Shown: positions 27,227 through 34,849, counted from the first letter of the stretch. The stretch is 64,000 nt of DNA from an uncultured Kordia sp. (GCF_947496985.1 NZ_CANMEZ010000002.1:620001-684000), one strand, 5' to 3'. The notes: generated by a model from the sequence alone, not told the origin. Made by a program: numbers and translations.

Positions 27227-27247
27227 AATTCGTTTTTATGACGAATT
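27227..27247. promoter_or_regulatory. Inverted repeat upstream of the first TPR-AraC regulator
   Basis: Arms AATTCGT (27227-27233) and ACGAATT (27241-27247) sit about 80 bp before the regulator ATG, flanked by an outer GCAATT/AATTGC pair. It may be an operator or an mRNA hairpin. Confidence 0.4.
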
Positions 27248-27328
27248 AATGAAATTGCGCTACCACGATTTCTACGTGCCTTTAACACATAACTTATATT
27301 GAATTACATTTCTTAAAAAAAGAGGTTT

Positions 27329-29035
27329 ATGACGCGAATAGTTGCTAATTTTTTGACTTCGATCATTATATGTACACTTACTTTTTCTTTTTCAGCGCAA
27401 GCGCAACAACTCTCAGAAAATGCTTCCTTTTCGGAAATATACGAGTTGATTTTAGAACAAAAATTTTCAGATCCAGAAACAGCACAACAAAACGCAAAAA
27501 TATTACTTCAGAAAAGTGAAACAGCTAAAAGTCTAGAATATACTTTTAAAGCTTATTACCAACTTGCACGAATTGCCAATATTCAAGGAGATTATAAAAT
27601 AGGAATCAAGTATGCTACACGCGCTGAAGATATCGCAAAAGTATTAAAAAATGATGTGTTTCTATCTGAGGCATTACTTACTAAAGGAAACGCGTATGTA
27701 TATCTTGGCGATGATAAAAAATCTTTAATATACTATTTGGAAGCTTTAGACTACGCTAAAAAAAGTGAACATATTCGAAATCAAATAAAAGCACGTGGCA
27801 ATATTGCAAAAGTAAAACGCAATGTTCATTTTAATGAAGAAGCGTTAAGAATGTTTCAGCAAAATTTTAAGCTCTGTAAAGAATTTGGAGTCGAAAAAGA
27901 AACCATTGGAATAAACACCTATTTAGGTCTTACAGGTACGTTTTTAACCTTATCAGAACCAGATTCTACACTGTTTTATGCAACGCCAGGACTCACGTAT
28001 GCAACCGAAAATAATGATGTAGAAGGAGAAAGTTATTTTTATATTGATATGGGCATTGCCTATTTCATGAAAAGTGAATTCAAAAAAGCGATTACCTATT
28101 TGAAAAAAGCAGAAATAATTACACTAAATCTAAAGAACAAAAAAAGATTAGTAGAAGTGTATTATTATATAGGGAAGTCATATGAAGGATTGAAAAATTA
28201 TGAAAAAGCAATTCATTTTTTAGCCCTTACAAAAAAAACTTTTTCCCAAGAGAATAAAAATAATGATGTACTAAAGTTCAATCCGCATATATTATTAAAG
28301 ACACATGAAACTTTAGCTGATGTTTATAAAAAACAAGGTGATATTAAAAAATCGAATGCCAGTTTTGAACAATACAAAGCGTTAGACAAACTAAAAGATG
28401 TCGATCGCACCAATGTATATGAAGCTCTATTAGATAATGTCCATAAGGAAAAAGAAGAATTAAGTACTTCTGAATCTCGCTTAAAAGATACCGTTAAAAT
28501 TATTTCAATTGCTGCAGTATTAGCATTACTTTGTTGTATTTACTTTATTTGGAGATTTATAAAAGTGCGTAAAAAAAATAAAATCATTTTTGAGCAGTTG
28601 ATGCAAAAGATTGAAACAGAAAGTCATCAGAAAAAGAAAACAGATGTAACTATTCAAGATAAAAAAGTGCAGGAAATTTTAACACGTTTGGACAAACTTG
28701 AAGCTTCTCTTTATTTTTTAAATAGTAATTGTTCTTTACAAAATGTTGCCAAAAAGATTAAAACCAATACGAGTTATTTATCAAAAATCATTGGTTCACA
28801 TAAGCAGAAAAAATTCACAGAATACATCAATGAATTACGGATTCAATATGTATTAAAACGTTTAAAGGAAGATTCAAAATTCAGAAAATATTCTATTAAA
28901 AACATCGCTGAGGAGATTGGCTATAAAAGCACCAATTCATTTACAAAACATTTTAAATCACACACTAAATTGTATCCTTCTTTTTACATTCAAAATTTAA
29001 ACGAAAAAGAGAAAAAGAATAACTCAAATTTATAA
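27329..29035 (+). CDS. Membrane TPR sensor with AraC-type HTH (paralog 1)
   Basis: 568 residues. A signal peptide (1-26) and about six TPRs (about 30-355) predict a periplasmic sensor. One TM helix (about 391-411) leads to a cytoplasmic AraC-type double HTH (about 455-558; FLNSNCSLQNVAKKIKTNTS, then IAEEIGYKSTNSFTKHF). This is a one-component membrane transcription factor. Its C-terminal half is nearly collinear with paralog 2 at 30119. It is followed by a palindrome that contains its stop codon and then a GG-leader peptide 90 bp downstream. The obvious hypothesis is that it controls that peptide and responds to a periplasmic ligand, perhaps the peptide itself. Confidence 0.83.
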   Translation: MTRIVANFLTSIIICTLTFSFSAQAQQLSENASFSEIYELILEQKFSDPETAQQNAKILLQKSETAKSLEYTFKAYYQLARIANIQGDYKIGIKYATRAEDIAKVLKNDVFLSEALLTKGNAYVYLGDDKKSLIYYLEALDYAKKSEHIRNQIKARGNIAKVKRNVHFNEEALRMFQQNFKLCKEFGVEKETIGINTYLGLTGTFLTLSEPDSTLFYATPGLTYATENNDVEGESYFYIDMGIAYFMKSEFKKAITYLKKAEIITLNLKNKKRLVEVYYYIGKSYEGLKNYEKAIHFLALTKKTFSQENKNNDVLKFNPHILLKTHETLADVYKKQGDIKKSNASFEQYKALDKLKDVDRTNVYEALLDNVHKEKEELSTSESRLKDTVKIISIAAVLALLCCIYFIWRFIKVRKKNKIIFEQLMQKIETESHQKKKTDVTIQDKKVQEILTRLDKLEASLYFLNSNCSLQNVAKKIKTNTSYLSKIIGSHKQKKFTEYINELRIQYVLKRLKEDSKFRKYSIKNIAEEIGYKSTNSFTKHFKSHTKLYPSFYIQNLNEKEKKNNSNL

Positions 29036-29043
29036 ATTTGAGT
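29022..29043 (+). promoter_or_regulatory. Perfect 22-bp palindrome spanning the regulator stop codon
   Basis: Arms ACTCAAATTTA and TAAATTTGAGT, with the TAA stop at the centre and no T run after it. A counterpart follows paralog 2 at 31802-31825 with the same CTCAAATT/AATTTGAG core. It may be an attenuator, an RNase site or an operator between regulator and peptide. Confidence 0.55.
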
Positions 29044-29125
29044 CGCAGCTATACTACAGCATAGAACGTACGATGTAAAATATGTTTATTTTCAAACCGA
29101 AAACATAAACTTTAAATAATCAATT

Positions 29126-29293
29126 ATGAAGAAAAAAAACTTAAAAACCATGCATTTGAAAAAACGTTTAATAGCTAATATGGTAACGAATCAAGTAGAT
29201 GCTATGAAAGGTGGTACACGCACACAATTTAACTCTGTTGAGCTTACCATTTGCCCAGGTCAATTATATTGTCAATTTAACACTTCTGAATAA
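29126..29293 (+). CDS. GG-leader peptide with KGGTRT junction (module 1)
   Basis: 55 residues. The leader (MKKKNLKTMHLKKRLIANMV...) ends M-K-G-G, followed by T-R-T. The core has two Cys (TICPGQLYCQ). The leader departs from the L-x-L-N-K pattern of the other precursors. Its closest relative here is the peptide at 31897, which also follows a TPR-AraC gene and also reads KGGTRT. This pairing suggests a regulator-cognate peptide. The gene has its own terminator at 29331. Confidence 0.68.
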   Translation: MKKKNLKTMHLKKRLIANMVTNQVDAMKGGTRTQFNSVELTICPGQLYCQFNTSE

Positions 29294-29330
29294 GCGTTTT
29301 TATAAGTATAAAGCCCTAATATTAAAGTAT

Positions 29331-29360
29331 AACCAGAAGATTCTCTTCTGGTTTTTTTGT
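29331..29360 (+). terminator. Terminator of module 1
   Basis: Arms AACCAGAAGA (29331-29340) and TCTTCTGGTT (29344-29353) with a 3-nt loop, then seven T. It separates the module from the following precursors. Confidence 0.88.
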
Positions 29361-29464
29361 GCGCAAATTCATAAATATTTCAAGAATATACTCACATATT
29401 TCTATTAATCCTTTCATTTCTTATCTATCTTGAAATGATTAACAAATCATAAAAACTCATACTC

Positions 29465-29662
29465 ATGAAGAAAAAGAACCTAAACAAAGAATTCACTTTT
29501 GATAAACTTGAATTTAAGAAAGAAAAGATTTCTGCTATCACACCAAGAAGTACAAGTAATGTTAAAGGAGGAAATATGTGTCATGATACTAATTGCACAA
29601 TGGATCCATGCCCACCGTTTTTAACAACACGTATTTACAGTGGAGGAAGTATGCCTGAGTAA
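29465..29662 (+). CDS. Lanthipeptide-like precursor peptide
   Basis: 65 residues. A Lys-rich leader ending N-V-K-G-G (35-36) and a 29-residue core with three Cys and several Thr/Ser (CHDTNCTMDPCPP, LTTRIYSGGS). The leader lacks the L-x-L-N-K core of its neighbours and has F-x-F-x-K instead. A -7-like TATCTTG lies about 33 bp before the ATG. It lies 60 bp upstream of the next precursor and is probably co-transcribed with it. Confidence 0.7.
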   Translation: MKKKNLNKEFTFDKLEFKKEKISAITPRSTSNVKGGNMCHDTNCTMDPCPPFLTTRIYSGGSMPE

Positions 29663-29722
29663 GTGTTTAAACAAACTAATTTTCAAAACACAAAAATTAA
29701 TCACATTTAAAAATCTAAACTC

Positions 29723-29911
29723 ATGAAAAAACATCTTAAAAAATTATCATTAAATAAAAAACAAGTAAGTCAATTAGGTCAAGATTCCCTTAAAGGAGGA
29801 TTTACGTTACCTTGGCAAACACCAACACGTTCATGCTTTGGATGTGAAGGACCAACAACAGGACAAACAGGATCGTTATGTTTAACAGGAAATCAAACAA
29901 ACTGTCAATAA
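29723..29911 (+). CDS. Class I lanthipeptide-like precursor peptide
   Basis: 62 residues. The leader K-K-L-S-L-N-K-K-Q-V-S-Q-L ... L-K-G-G is the typical form in this window. The 36-residue core has four Cys and ten Thr/Ser (SCFGCEGPTTGQTGSLCL), which is rich ring-forming potential. It is followed by a strong palindromic terminator, closing a two-gene unit with 29465. Confidence 0.75.
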   Translation: MKKHLKKLSLNKKQVSQLGQDSLKGGFTLPWQTPTRSCFGCEGPTTGQTGSLCLTGNQTNCQ

Positions 29912-29933
29912 CATACACTTTTTATATAGTTAT

Positions 29934-29964
29934 AAAAGCTTCTCAATTGAGAAGCTTTTTTTAT
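29934..29964 (+). terminator. Terminator of the two-precursor unit
   Basis: A 26-bp palindrome centred on CAATTG (arms AAAAGCTTCTCAA and TTGAGAAGCTTTT, 29934-29959) with a T run. Confidence 0.85.
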
Positions 29965-30118
29965 GCAGAAAAATGACAAAACGAGATGAATATATTTTAT
30001 TATTACTATTTTTAACTCCTTTATGTTCTTTGTAAAAAGTCATCACTAAAATTTTCTACCAACATTTTAATGTGCTTTTCAAAAAAAGAACAAGGTATTT
30101 TCCATTAAAAAGAGTTTT

Positions 30119-31813
30119 ATGATACGAAAGATGGCGAAATTTTGGAGTTTTATTGGTTTCGTACTTCTGACTTCTAACATCTTTGCTCAGGAAATGCCCG
30201 AAGACGCTTCTGCCAAAGAAATGCTCACTTTTATCATTCAACAAAAACATTCCAATCCAGATTTAGCTAAGAAATATGCACATATTTTGCTTAAAAAAAG
30301 TAAAAATACAAACGACATAAACAGTGTTTATACTGCATATTTTCAACATGCACGGATTGCCAATATTGAAGGAAATTATGAACTAGCAATCAAGTATTGT
30401 GATTCTGCAATTGCAACTGCAAAACACTTAAAAGATGAAATTTCAGTGGCTGAATGTTATTTAACTAAAGGAAATGCTACTGTATATCTTGGGGATAATA
30501 AAGAAGCATTAGCAAGCTATTTAAAAGCACTAGAAATTGCGAACAAACGAAATGATATTGAGTTAAAAATCAGAGCGAAAGCAAATATGGCAAAGATCAA
30601 AAGACGGATGGAGTTTTTTGAAGAAGCTTTAGAAATTTATAAAAACAATGCACAGTTAGCAGAGCAATATCAATTTGAAGATCAACTGATTGTGATTAAT
30701 TCTTATATGGGGATTGGCGGTACTTTTTTACGATTACATCAACCTGATTCTACGTTGCATTATGCTAAAATTGGTTTGCAAAAAAGTTTAGCAATTAATG
30801 ATGATGAAGGTGTTAGTTATTTTTATATCGATATTGGTATTGCATATTTTATTAAAGGTGATTTTAAAGTCGCTATTGAATATTTAACAAAAGCCGAAAA
30901 GATTACCAAAGGTTTAAACAATCAAAATCGTTTGACGGAAATCTACTATTATATTGGCAAATCGTATTATGAGCTGAAAACATACGACAAAGCAATTACA
31001 TTCTTAAAAAATGTAGAAACAATCGTTTCAAACAAAAATACAATTGCAAGTAATAATTTCAATCCGCCAGAATTACTTGGCACATATCACACTTTGGCAA
31101 ATGCTTACGAAAAACTTGATCAATACAAAGAACATTTGGCCTATACATCAAAATACATAGAACTCAATAAGCACAATAAAGTTCAAAATATTGAGGTTAT
31201 TAAAGATTTGTATGAAACTGTTCGGAAAGAAAATAACGATTTGTCTTCGCTGACTTCTAGGTTAGAAAATAGTTTACTATATGTAATTTTGTTCACAGCT
31301 TTTGTACTTGGTTTGTGTGGTTTCTTTTTGTTTAAGTTCATTAAAATTAGAACACAAAATAAAGTCATTTTTCAAAAATTAGTTTCACAAATAGAAGCTA
31401 AAAAAGAACCTGAAAAGAAAGCTGATTTCACGATAAAAGATAAAAAAATAGAAGCCATTTTAGAAGGTTTGGAAAAGCTAGAGCACGCATTATATTTTCT
31501 AAATAGTAATTGTAATTTGCAAAATATGGCAAAAAAAGTAAAGACGAATACAACTTATTTATCTAAGATAATAAGAACCTATAAACAGAAGAAATTTTAC
31601 GAATACATCAACGAATTACGTATTGAGTATGTATTAAAACGGCTTAAAGAAGATTCAAAATTTCGCAACTATTCCATTAAGCATATTGCCGAAGAAATTG
31701 GATATAAGAGCACAAATTCGTTCACTAAATACTTCAAAGCGCACACAAAGCTCTATCCTTCTTACTACATTAAAAATCTAGAAGATACCGATAAAAATAT
31801 TACCTCAAATTAA
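30119..31813 (+). CDS. Membrane TPR sensor with AraC-type HTH (paralog 2)
   Basis: 564 residues. A signal peptide (1-24), TPRs (about 28-350), one TM helix (about 383-405) and an AraC HTH (about 450-553) repeat the architecture of 27329. Long identical stretches include YVLKRLKEDSKFR and IAEEIGYKSTNSFTK. The TPR parts differ more, as expected if ligands differ while the DNA-binding specificity stays close. Its stop codon lies in a hairpin like that of paralog 1, and an KGGTRT peptide follows 83 bp later. The two modules look like a segmental duplication. Confidence 0.83.
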   Translation: MIRKMAKFWSFIGFVLLTSNIFAQEMPEDASAKEMLTFIIQQKHSNPDLAKKYAHILLKKSKNTNDINSVYTAYFQHARIANIEGNYELAIKYCDSAIATAKHLKDEISVAECYLTKGNATVYLGDNKEALASYLKALEIANKRNDIELKIRAKANMAKIKRRMEFFEEALEIYKNNAQLAEQYQFEDQLIVINSYMGIGGTFLRLHQPDSTLHYAKIGLQKSLAINDDEGVSYFYIDIGIAYFIKGDFKVAIEYLTKAEKITKGLNNQNRLTEIYYYIGKSYYELKTYDKAITFLKNVETIVSNKNTIASNNFNPPELLGTYHTLANAYEKLDQYKEHLAYTSKYIELNKHNKVQNIEVIKDLYETVRKENNDLSSLTSRLENSLLYVILFTAFVLGLCGFFLFKFIKIRTQNKVIFQKLVSQIEAKKEPEKKADFTIKDKKIEAILEGLEKLEHALYFLNSNCNLQNMAKKVKTNTTYLSKIIRTYKQKKFYEYINELRIEYVLKRLKEDSKFRNYSIKHIAEEIGYKSTNSFTKYFKAHTKLYPSYYIKNLEDTDKNITSN

Positions 31814-31825
31814 GTAATTTGAGGT
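31802..31825 (+). promoter_or_regulatory. Hairpin spanning the stop codon of paralog 2
   Basis: Ten-base arms ACCTCAAATT and AATTTGAGGT around an AAGT loop. It includes the TAA stop (31811-31813), has no T tail, and shares its core with the palindrome at 29022. Confidence 0.55.
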
Positions 31826-31896
31826 GTAAATACCACACAACAACTATATTAATAACCTATCTTTCTTGTACAGAAAACAACCATAAAACAATATTT

Positions 31897-32052
31897 ATGA
31901 AAGTGAAAACTTTACAAAAGATGTATTTTAAAAAATCAACGATTGCTAAAATCAATCAAGTTACAGCTCAGCAGTTGAAAGGCGGAACGCGTACACTTGA
32001 CGAAGAAGAAAGCGGACTTGGAACCCATTGCGGTCCGTATGTTTGTTTTTAA
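31897..32052 (+). CDS. GG-leader peptide with KGGTRT junction (module 2)
   Basis: 51 residues from ATG 31897, aligned with the leader start of the other peptides. An in-frame ATG at 31819 lies in the regulator-downstream hairpin and gives an unlikely N-terminus. The leader (MKVKTLQKMYFKKSTIAKIN...) ends L-K-G-G followed by T-R-T, as in module 1. The core is acidic in the middle (LDEEESG) with two Cys near the end (THCGPYVCF). It is followed by its own terminator. Confidence 0.7.
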   Translation: MKVKTLQKMYFKKSTIAKINQVTAQQLKGGTRTLDEEESGLGTHCGPYVCF

Positions 32053-32076
32053 CTTACACACTTATTAATTCACATG

Positions 32077-32110
32077 AAAAATCGGAAGTACTGCTTCCGA
32101 TTTTTTTATT
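32077..32110 (+). terminator. Terminator of module 2
   Basis: Arms AAAAATCGGAAG (32077-32088) and CTTCCGATTTTT (32094-32105), 5-nt loop, then T run. Confidence 0.88.
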
Positions 32111-32224
32111 TCTTAGTAAAACACAACTTTATTTACACTTACCTCAATTCCTTTAATTTTTAGATTTCTTGAGTTATCAAACTTTGGAAAGGCAGGTTTT
32201 CCAACATACTTTTAAATAACAAAA

Positions 32225-32261
32225 TTCACGAAATTTTACTTACATATTTAAGTAGCGTGAA
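32225..32261. promoter_or_regulatory. Inverted repeat upstream of the precursor at 32289
   Basis: TTCACG (32225-32230) and CGTGAA (32256-32261) flank an inner ACTTA/TAAGT pair. The right arm is 28 bp before the ATG. A possible operator. Confidence 0.4.
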
Positions 32262-32288
32262 TTAGTAAATAACCTAAAACATTAATTT

Positions 32289-32447
32289 ATGAAAACTCAA
32301 AAAGTAAAGTCGCTAAAATTAGTAAAGGCATCAATTGCAAATTTAGATGTTGCAAAACAAGATAGAATTGTTGGTGGTGGAACACGCGCTTGGACAGGTT
32401 GTAATACCTTCAATTCTTTATGTCCAACTTCTTGCCATGCACACTAA
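32289..32447 (+). CDS. GG-leader peptide, GGGTR type
   Basis: 52 residues, too short for most gene callers. The leader (MKTQKVKSLKLVKASIANLD...) ends I-V-G-G-G, and the core begins T-R, echoing the KGGTRT peptides of the two regulator modules although no regulator precedes it directly. The core of about 22 residues has three Cys and several Ser/Thr (TGCNTFNSLCPTSCHAH). It is 33 bp upstream of the next precursor and shares its terminator. Confidence 0.7.
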   Translation: MKTQKVKSLKLVKASIANLDVAKQDRIVGGGTRAWTGCNTFNSLCPTSCHAH

Positions 32448-32480
32448 AAATTACATTTATTAACTATTAAATTTTAAACC

Positions 32481-32678
32481 ATGAAAAAAAAGAATTTAAA
32501 AAATTTATCGCTAAACAAGAAATCCGTTTCCGCTTTAACGAATGAAGATGTAAAAGGTGGAAATTTCTCTTATGGCAGTCCAATTTGTAATACACAAGAG
32601 CCAGAATTTTGCAACTGGACTTACAACAGATGGTGCTACAATACTGGATCTCCAGGAATTTGTACTGCTCCAAAATAG
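32481..32678 (+). CDS. Class I lanthipeptide-like precursor peptide
   Basis: 65 residues. The leader MKKKNLKNLSLNKKSVSALT ... V-K-G-G is the canonical form in this window. The 38-residue core has four Cys, several Ser/Thr and many aromatics (NWTYNRWCYNTGSPG). It is the second gene of a two-precursor unit with 32289 and is followed by a terminator shared in position with the convergent aminotransferase gene. Confidence 0.77.
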   Translation: MKKKNLKNLSLNKKSVSALTNEDVKGGNFSYGSPICNTQEPEFCNWTYNRWCYNTGSPGICTAPK

Positions 32679-32703
32679 TAGTAACGATAACTAGATAATT
32701 AGG

Positions 32704-32736
32704 AAAGCTCTTGAAATTCTCAAGAGCTTTTTTTTA
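32704..32736. terminator. Terminator between the precursor unit and the aminotransferase gene
   Basis: Arms AAAGCTCTTGA (32704-32714) and TCAAGAGCTTT (32720-32730) with a T run to the right. It mainly serves the plus-strand unit. Confidence 0.82.
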
Positions 32737-33879
32737 TATCCTATTCAAAATTTCTGCGGCTTGTTTTAGTGTTTCTTCTGTTTTTGCAAAGCAGAAACGC
32801 AGTAATTTATGATCTTCTTTATTGGTATTGAATACTGAAAGAGGAATGGACGCAATTTTATGTTCACGTGTCAATCGTTTTGCAAATTCTGTATCCAATT
32901 CGTCTGTGATGGCATCATAAGATAATACCTGAAAATAAGTTCCTTGTGCGGGTTTCCATGTAAAACGAGAATCTTTAATAGCGTTTAAAAAATAGTCTCG
33001 CTTTTGCTGAAAAAATACCGGAAGTTCTTCATAATGTGCTGGGTTTTTAAGATAATTCCCAATACCGATTTGCATTGGATGATTTACAGAAAACACATTG
33101 AATTGATGCACTTTTTTAAATTCGTCCATGAGTTCTTTTGGCGCAACACAATAGCCCATTTTCCAACCTGTATTATGAAACGTTTTCCCAAAAGAAGCTG
33201 TGATAAATGCACGTGCTGCAAGTTTGGGATATATTGCTGCGCTTTCATGTTTTGCTCCGTCAAAAATAATATGTTCGTACACTTCATCACTAAGTAAAAT
33301 GATGTTTGTGTTTTCAAGAATTGAAGACAATGTGTGCATATCCGTTTTTGACAATACTGTACCACTTGGATTGTGTGGCGTATTGATAATCATCAACTTC
33401 GTTTTATCATTGATATTGTTTCGTACTTCGTCCCAATTCACCGAAAATTCTTTTCCTTGAAGTTGAATAGGTACAACTTTCCCTCCATTTACCTCTATTG
33501 CTGGCGCATAACAATCGTATGCAGGTGTAAATATGATGACTTCATCATTTGGACGCACAAATGCACTTATAATGGTATAAATAGCTTGTGTTGCTCCTGC
33601 AGTAACTACTATTTCCGTATGAGGATTGTAATTACGTTGGTACAAATACTCCATTTTTTCGGCAATTGCTTCTCGTAACACTGTTGCGCCAGGCATTGGT
33701 GCATACTGATTGTAGTTTTCTCGCAACGCTTGTTGAACCATTTTAATCAGTTTTGGGTCAGAAGGAAAGTTAGGAAATCCTTGCGACAAATTAATTGCTT
33801 TTTCCTTAGCAGCCAATTGACTCATTACTGTAAATATTGTAGTCCCTACAGTTGGAAGCTTTGAAGTATGTTGTATCAT
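32734..33879 (-). CDS. Methionine (PLP-dependent) aminotransferase
   Basis: 381 residues, class I/II fold-type I aminotransferase of the methionine/kynurenine/glutamine transaminase K group. The PLP-binding Lys232 is in SFGKTFHNTGWK. N170-P171 (NTPHNPSGT) and D198 (LLSDEVYEH) contact the cofactor. The N-terminal INLSQGFPNFP is characteristic of the group. It likely transfers the methionine amino group to keto acids, and the omega-amidase at 23234 would complete methionine salvage. It interrupts the precursor cluster on the opposite strand. Confidence 0.9.
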   Translation of the reverse strand: MIQHTSKLPTVGTTIFTVMSQLAAKEKAINLSQGFPNFPSDPKLIKMVQQALRENYNQYAPMPGATVLREAIAEKMEYLYQRNYNPHTEIVVTAGATQAIYTIISAFVRPNDEVIIFTPAYDCYAPAIEVNGGKVVPIQLQGKEFSVNWDEVRNNINDKTKLMIINTPHNPSGTVLSKTDMHTLSSILENTNIILLSDEVYEHIIFDGAKHESAAIYPKLAARAFITASFGKTFHNTGWKMGYCVAPKELMDEFKKVHQFNVFSVNHPMQIGIGNYLKNPAHYEELPVFFQQKRDYFLNAIKDSRFTWKPAQGTYFQVLSYDAITDELDTEFAKRLTREHKIASIPLSVFNTNKEDHKLLRFCFAKTEETLKQAAEILNRI

Positions 33880-33975
33880 TTGATTGGTCTTTGTTCTTTG
33901 TTAAAAGTCGTGATTTTGCTTGATTTTCAAAAACATAATATGACAGTATTTTTCAAAATACTAAAAATCAACTTA

Positions 33976-33995
33976 TTACGGCAATCCCGTAACTG
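33976..33995. promoter_or_regulatory. Palindrome TTACGG-N5-CCGTAA upstream of a precursor
   Basis: The right half reads CCGTAACTG and begins 60 bp before the ATG at 34047. The same 9-mer begins 61 bp before the ATG at 24155. A candidate shared operator. Confidence 0.45.
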
Positions 33996-34046
33996 GTTTT
34001 AGAATTATTTACCTACTATTATACTCATAACCAAAAACTTAATATC

Positions 34047-34199
34047 ATGAAAAAGCAACAATTAAAAACATTAAAGCTTAACAAAAGTTCTATTTCTACA
34101 TTGGAGAGTAATACTGTAAAAGGTGGTTGTCCATCCTTGTATTGTCAGAGATCTAGAGATGCAAGTTGCATTTTATCATGCAATGGTATGTGTCAGTAA
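34047..34199 (+). CDS. Class I lanthipeptide-like precursor peptide, Cys-rich
   Basis: 50 residues. The leader MKKQQLKTLKLNKSSISTLE ... V-K-G-G is canonical. The core of only 23 residues begins with Cys and has five Cys plus four Ser (CPSLYC, then SCILSCNGMCQ), the highest Cys density of the set. Ser/Thr barely cover all five Cys as lanthionines, so disulfides are also possible. It has its own terminator, and a palindrome lies about 55 bp upstream. It is divergent from the aminotransferase. Confidence 0.74.
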   Translation: MKKQQLKTLKLNKSSISTLESNTVKGGCPSLYCQRSRDASCILSCNGMCQ

Positions 34200-34221
34200 A
34201 ATTATTAGCATGCTAAAATAG

Positions 34222-34253
34222 AAGCTTCAACTTAAAAAATTGAAGCTTTTTTG
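34222..34253 (+). terminator. Terminator of the precursor at 34047
   Basis: Arms AAGCTTCAA (34222-34230) and TTGAAGCTT (34240-34248) followed by T residues. Confidence 0.78.
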
Positions 34254-34576
34254 AGTTCATATACCTACTTTTTCTTCATGTATTAAAAAGCATAGTTCAT
34301 TATTAAAAATTAGTATGATATTTTATAAAACATCATTTATCTATTTAAACAAAAACAAATAATGACCATACAACGAAAATAAAATTAAACAACTGACTAC
34401 AAACATCTTACCTGTATTTATATTTTTCAATATATCACAAAAAAAGCATTTTTTATTCATTAAAAAATAATCTCTCTTTTTTCATATTGATGCTTTATAA
34501 AACGTCATATACTTGTCTTGGTTTGTGTATTTTTTTGCTATTTCTTTGAATCATGTTAAACTAAAACTCAAACATT
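34254..34576. other. AT-rich spacer, presumed promoter region
   Basis: No coding frame or RNA gene is visible in these 323 bp. A near-consensus -7 box TTTCTTTG (34541-34548) lies 28 bp before the precursor ATG at 34577. Confidence 0.5.
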
Positions 34577-34849
34577 ATGAAAAAAAAGAATTTAAGTAAG
34601 ATCGCATTAAACAAGAGAACAGTTACAGCTTTCAATAGTTATAATGTTAGTGGAGGTAGACATTTGCCTTCTAACTATGAAAATCATGGACAATACAGTG
34701 ATGTACACTCAGATTTAGTTACGCTTCCTGTAGCAACTAATTGTCCAACTGACACTTTTGAATTGTCATGTATTTGTGGAGGAATTAACAACAACACAAC
34801 AGGAGCAACTCCAGTTCAGCAAGCACCTGCATCTCCAGCACGTAATTAA
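34577..34849 (+). CDS. Long GG-leader precursor-like peptide, atypical core
   Basis: 90 residues. The leader MKKKNLSKIALNKRTVTAFN is of the same family but ends N-V-S-G-G instead of K-G-G. The core is the longest of the set (~63 residues). Its first half is Cys-free and rich in His, Ser, Tyr and Asp. Its three Cys lie in the middle (TNCPTDTFELSCICGG). The C-terminus is a Pro/Ala-rich tail (QQAPASPARN). It may be a larger lanthipeptide, a different RiPP class, or a non-RiPP secreted peptide using the same leader. A strong terminator follows. Confidence 0.68.
   Translation: MKKKNLSKIALNKRTVTAFNSYNVSGGRHLPSNYENHGQYSDVHSDLVTLPVATNCPTDTFELSCICGGINNNTTGATPVQQAPASPARN

Noticed and set aside
33004-33678. 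Several open frames opposite the methionine aminotransferase
   Set aside because: Overlapping frames of low-quality sequence (many Cys, His and Phe). The aminotransferase has all catalytic residues and normal length.
32481-34849. CRISPR-like array suspected from repeated short leader sequences
   Set aside because: The similarity is at the protein level in separate coding genes with start codons, spacers of differing length and terminators. There are no direct DNA repeats of constant size.
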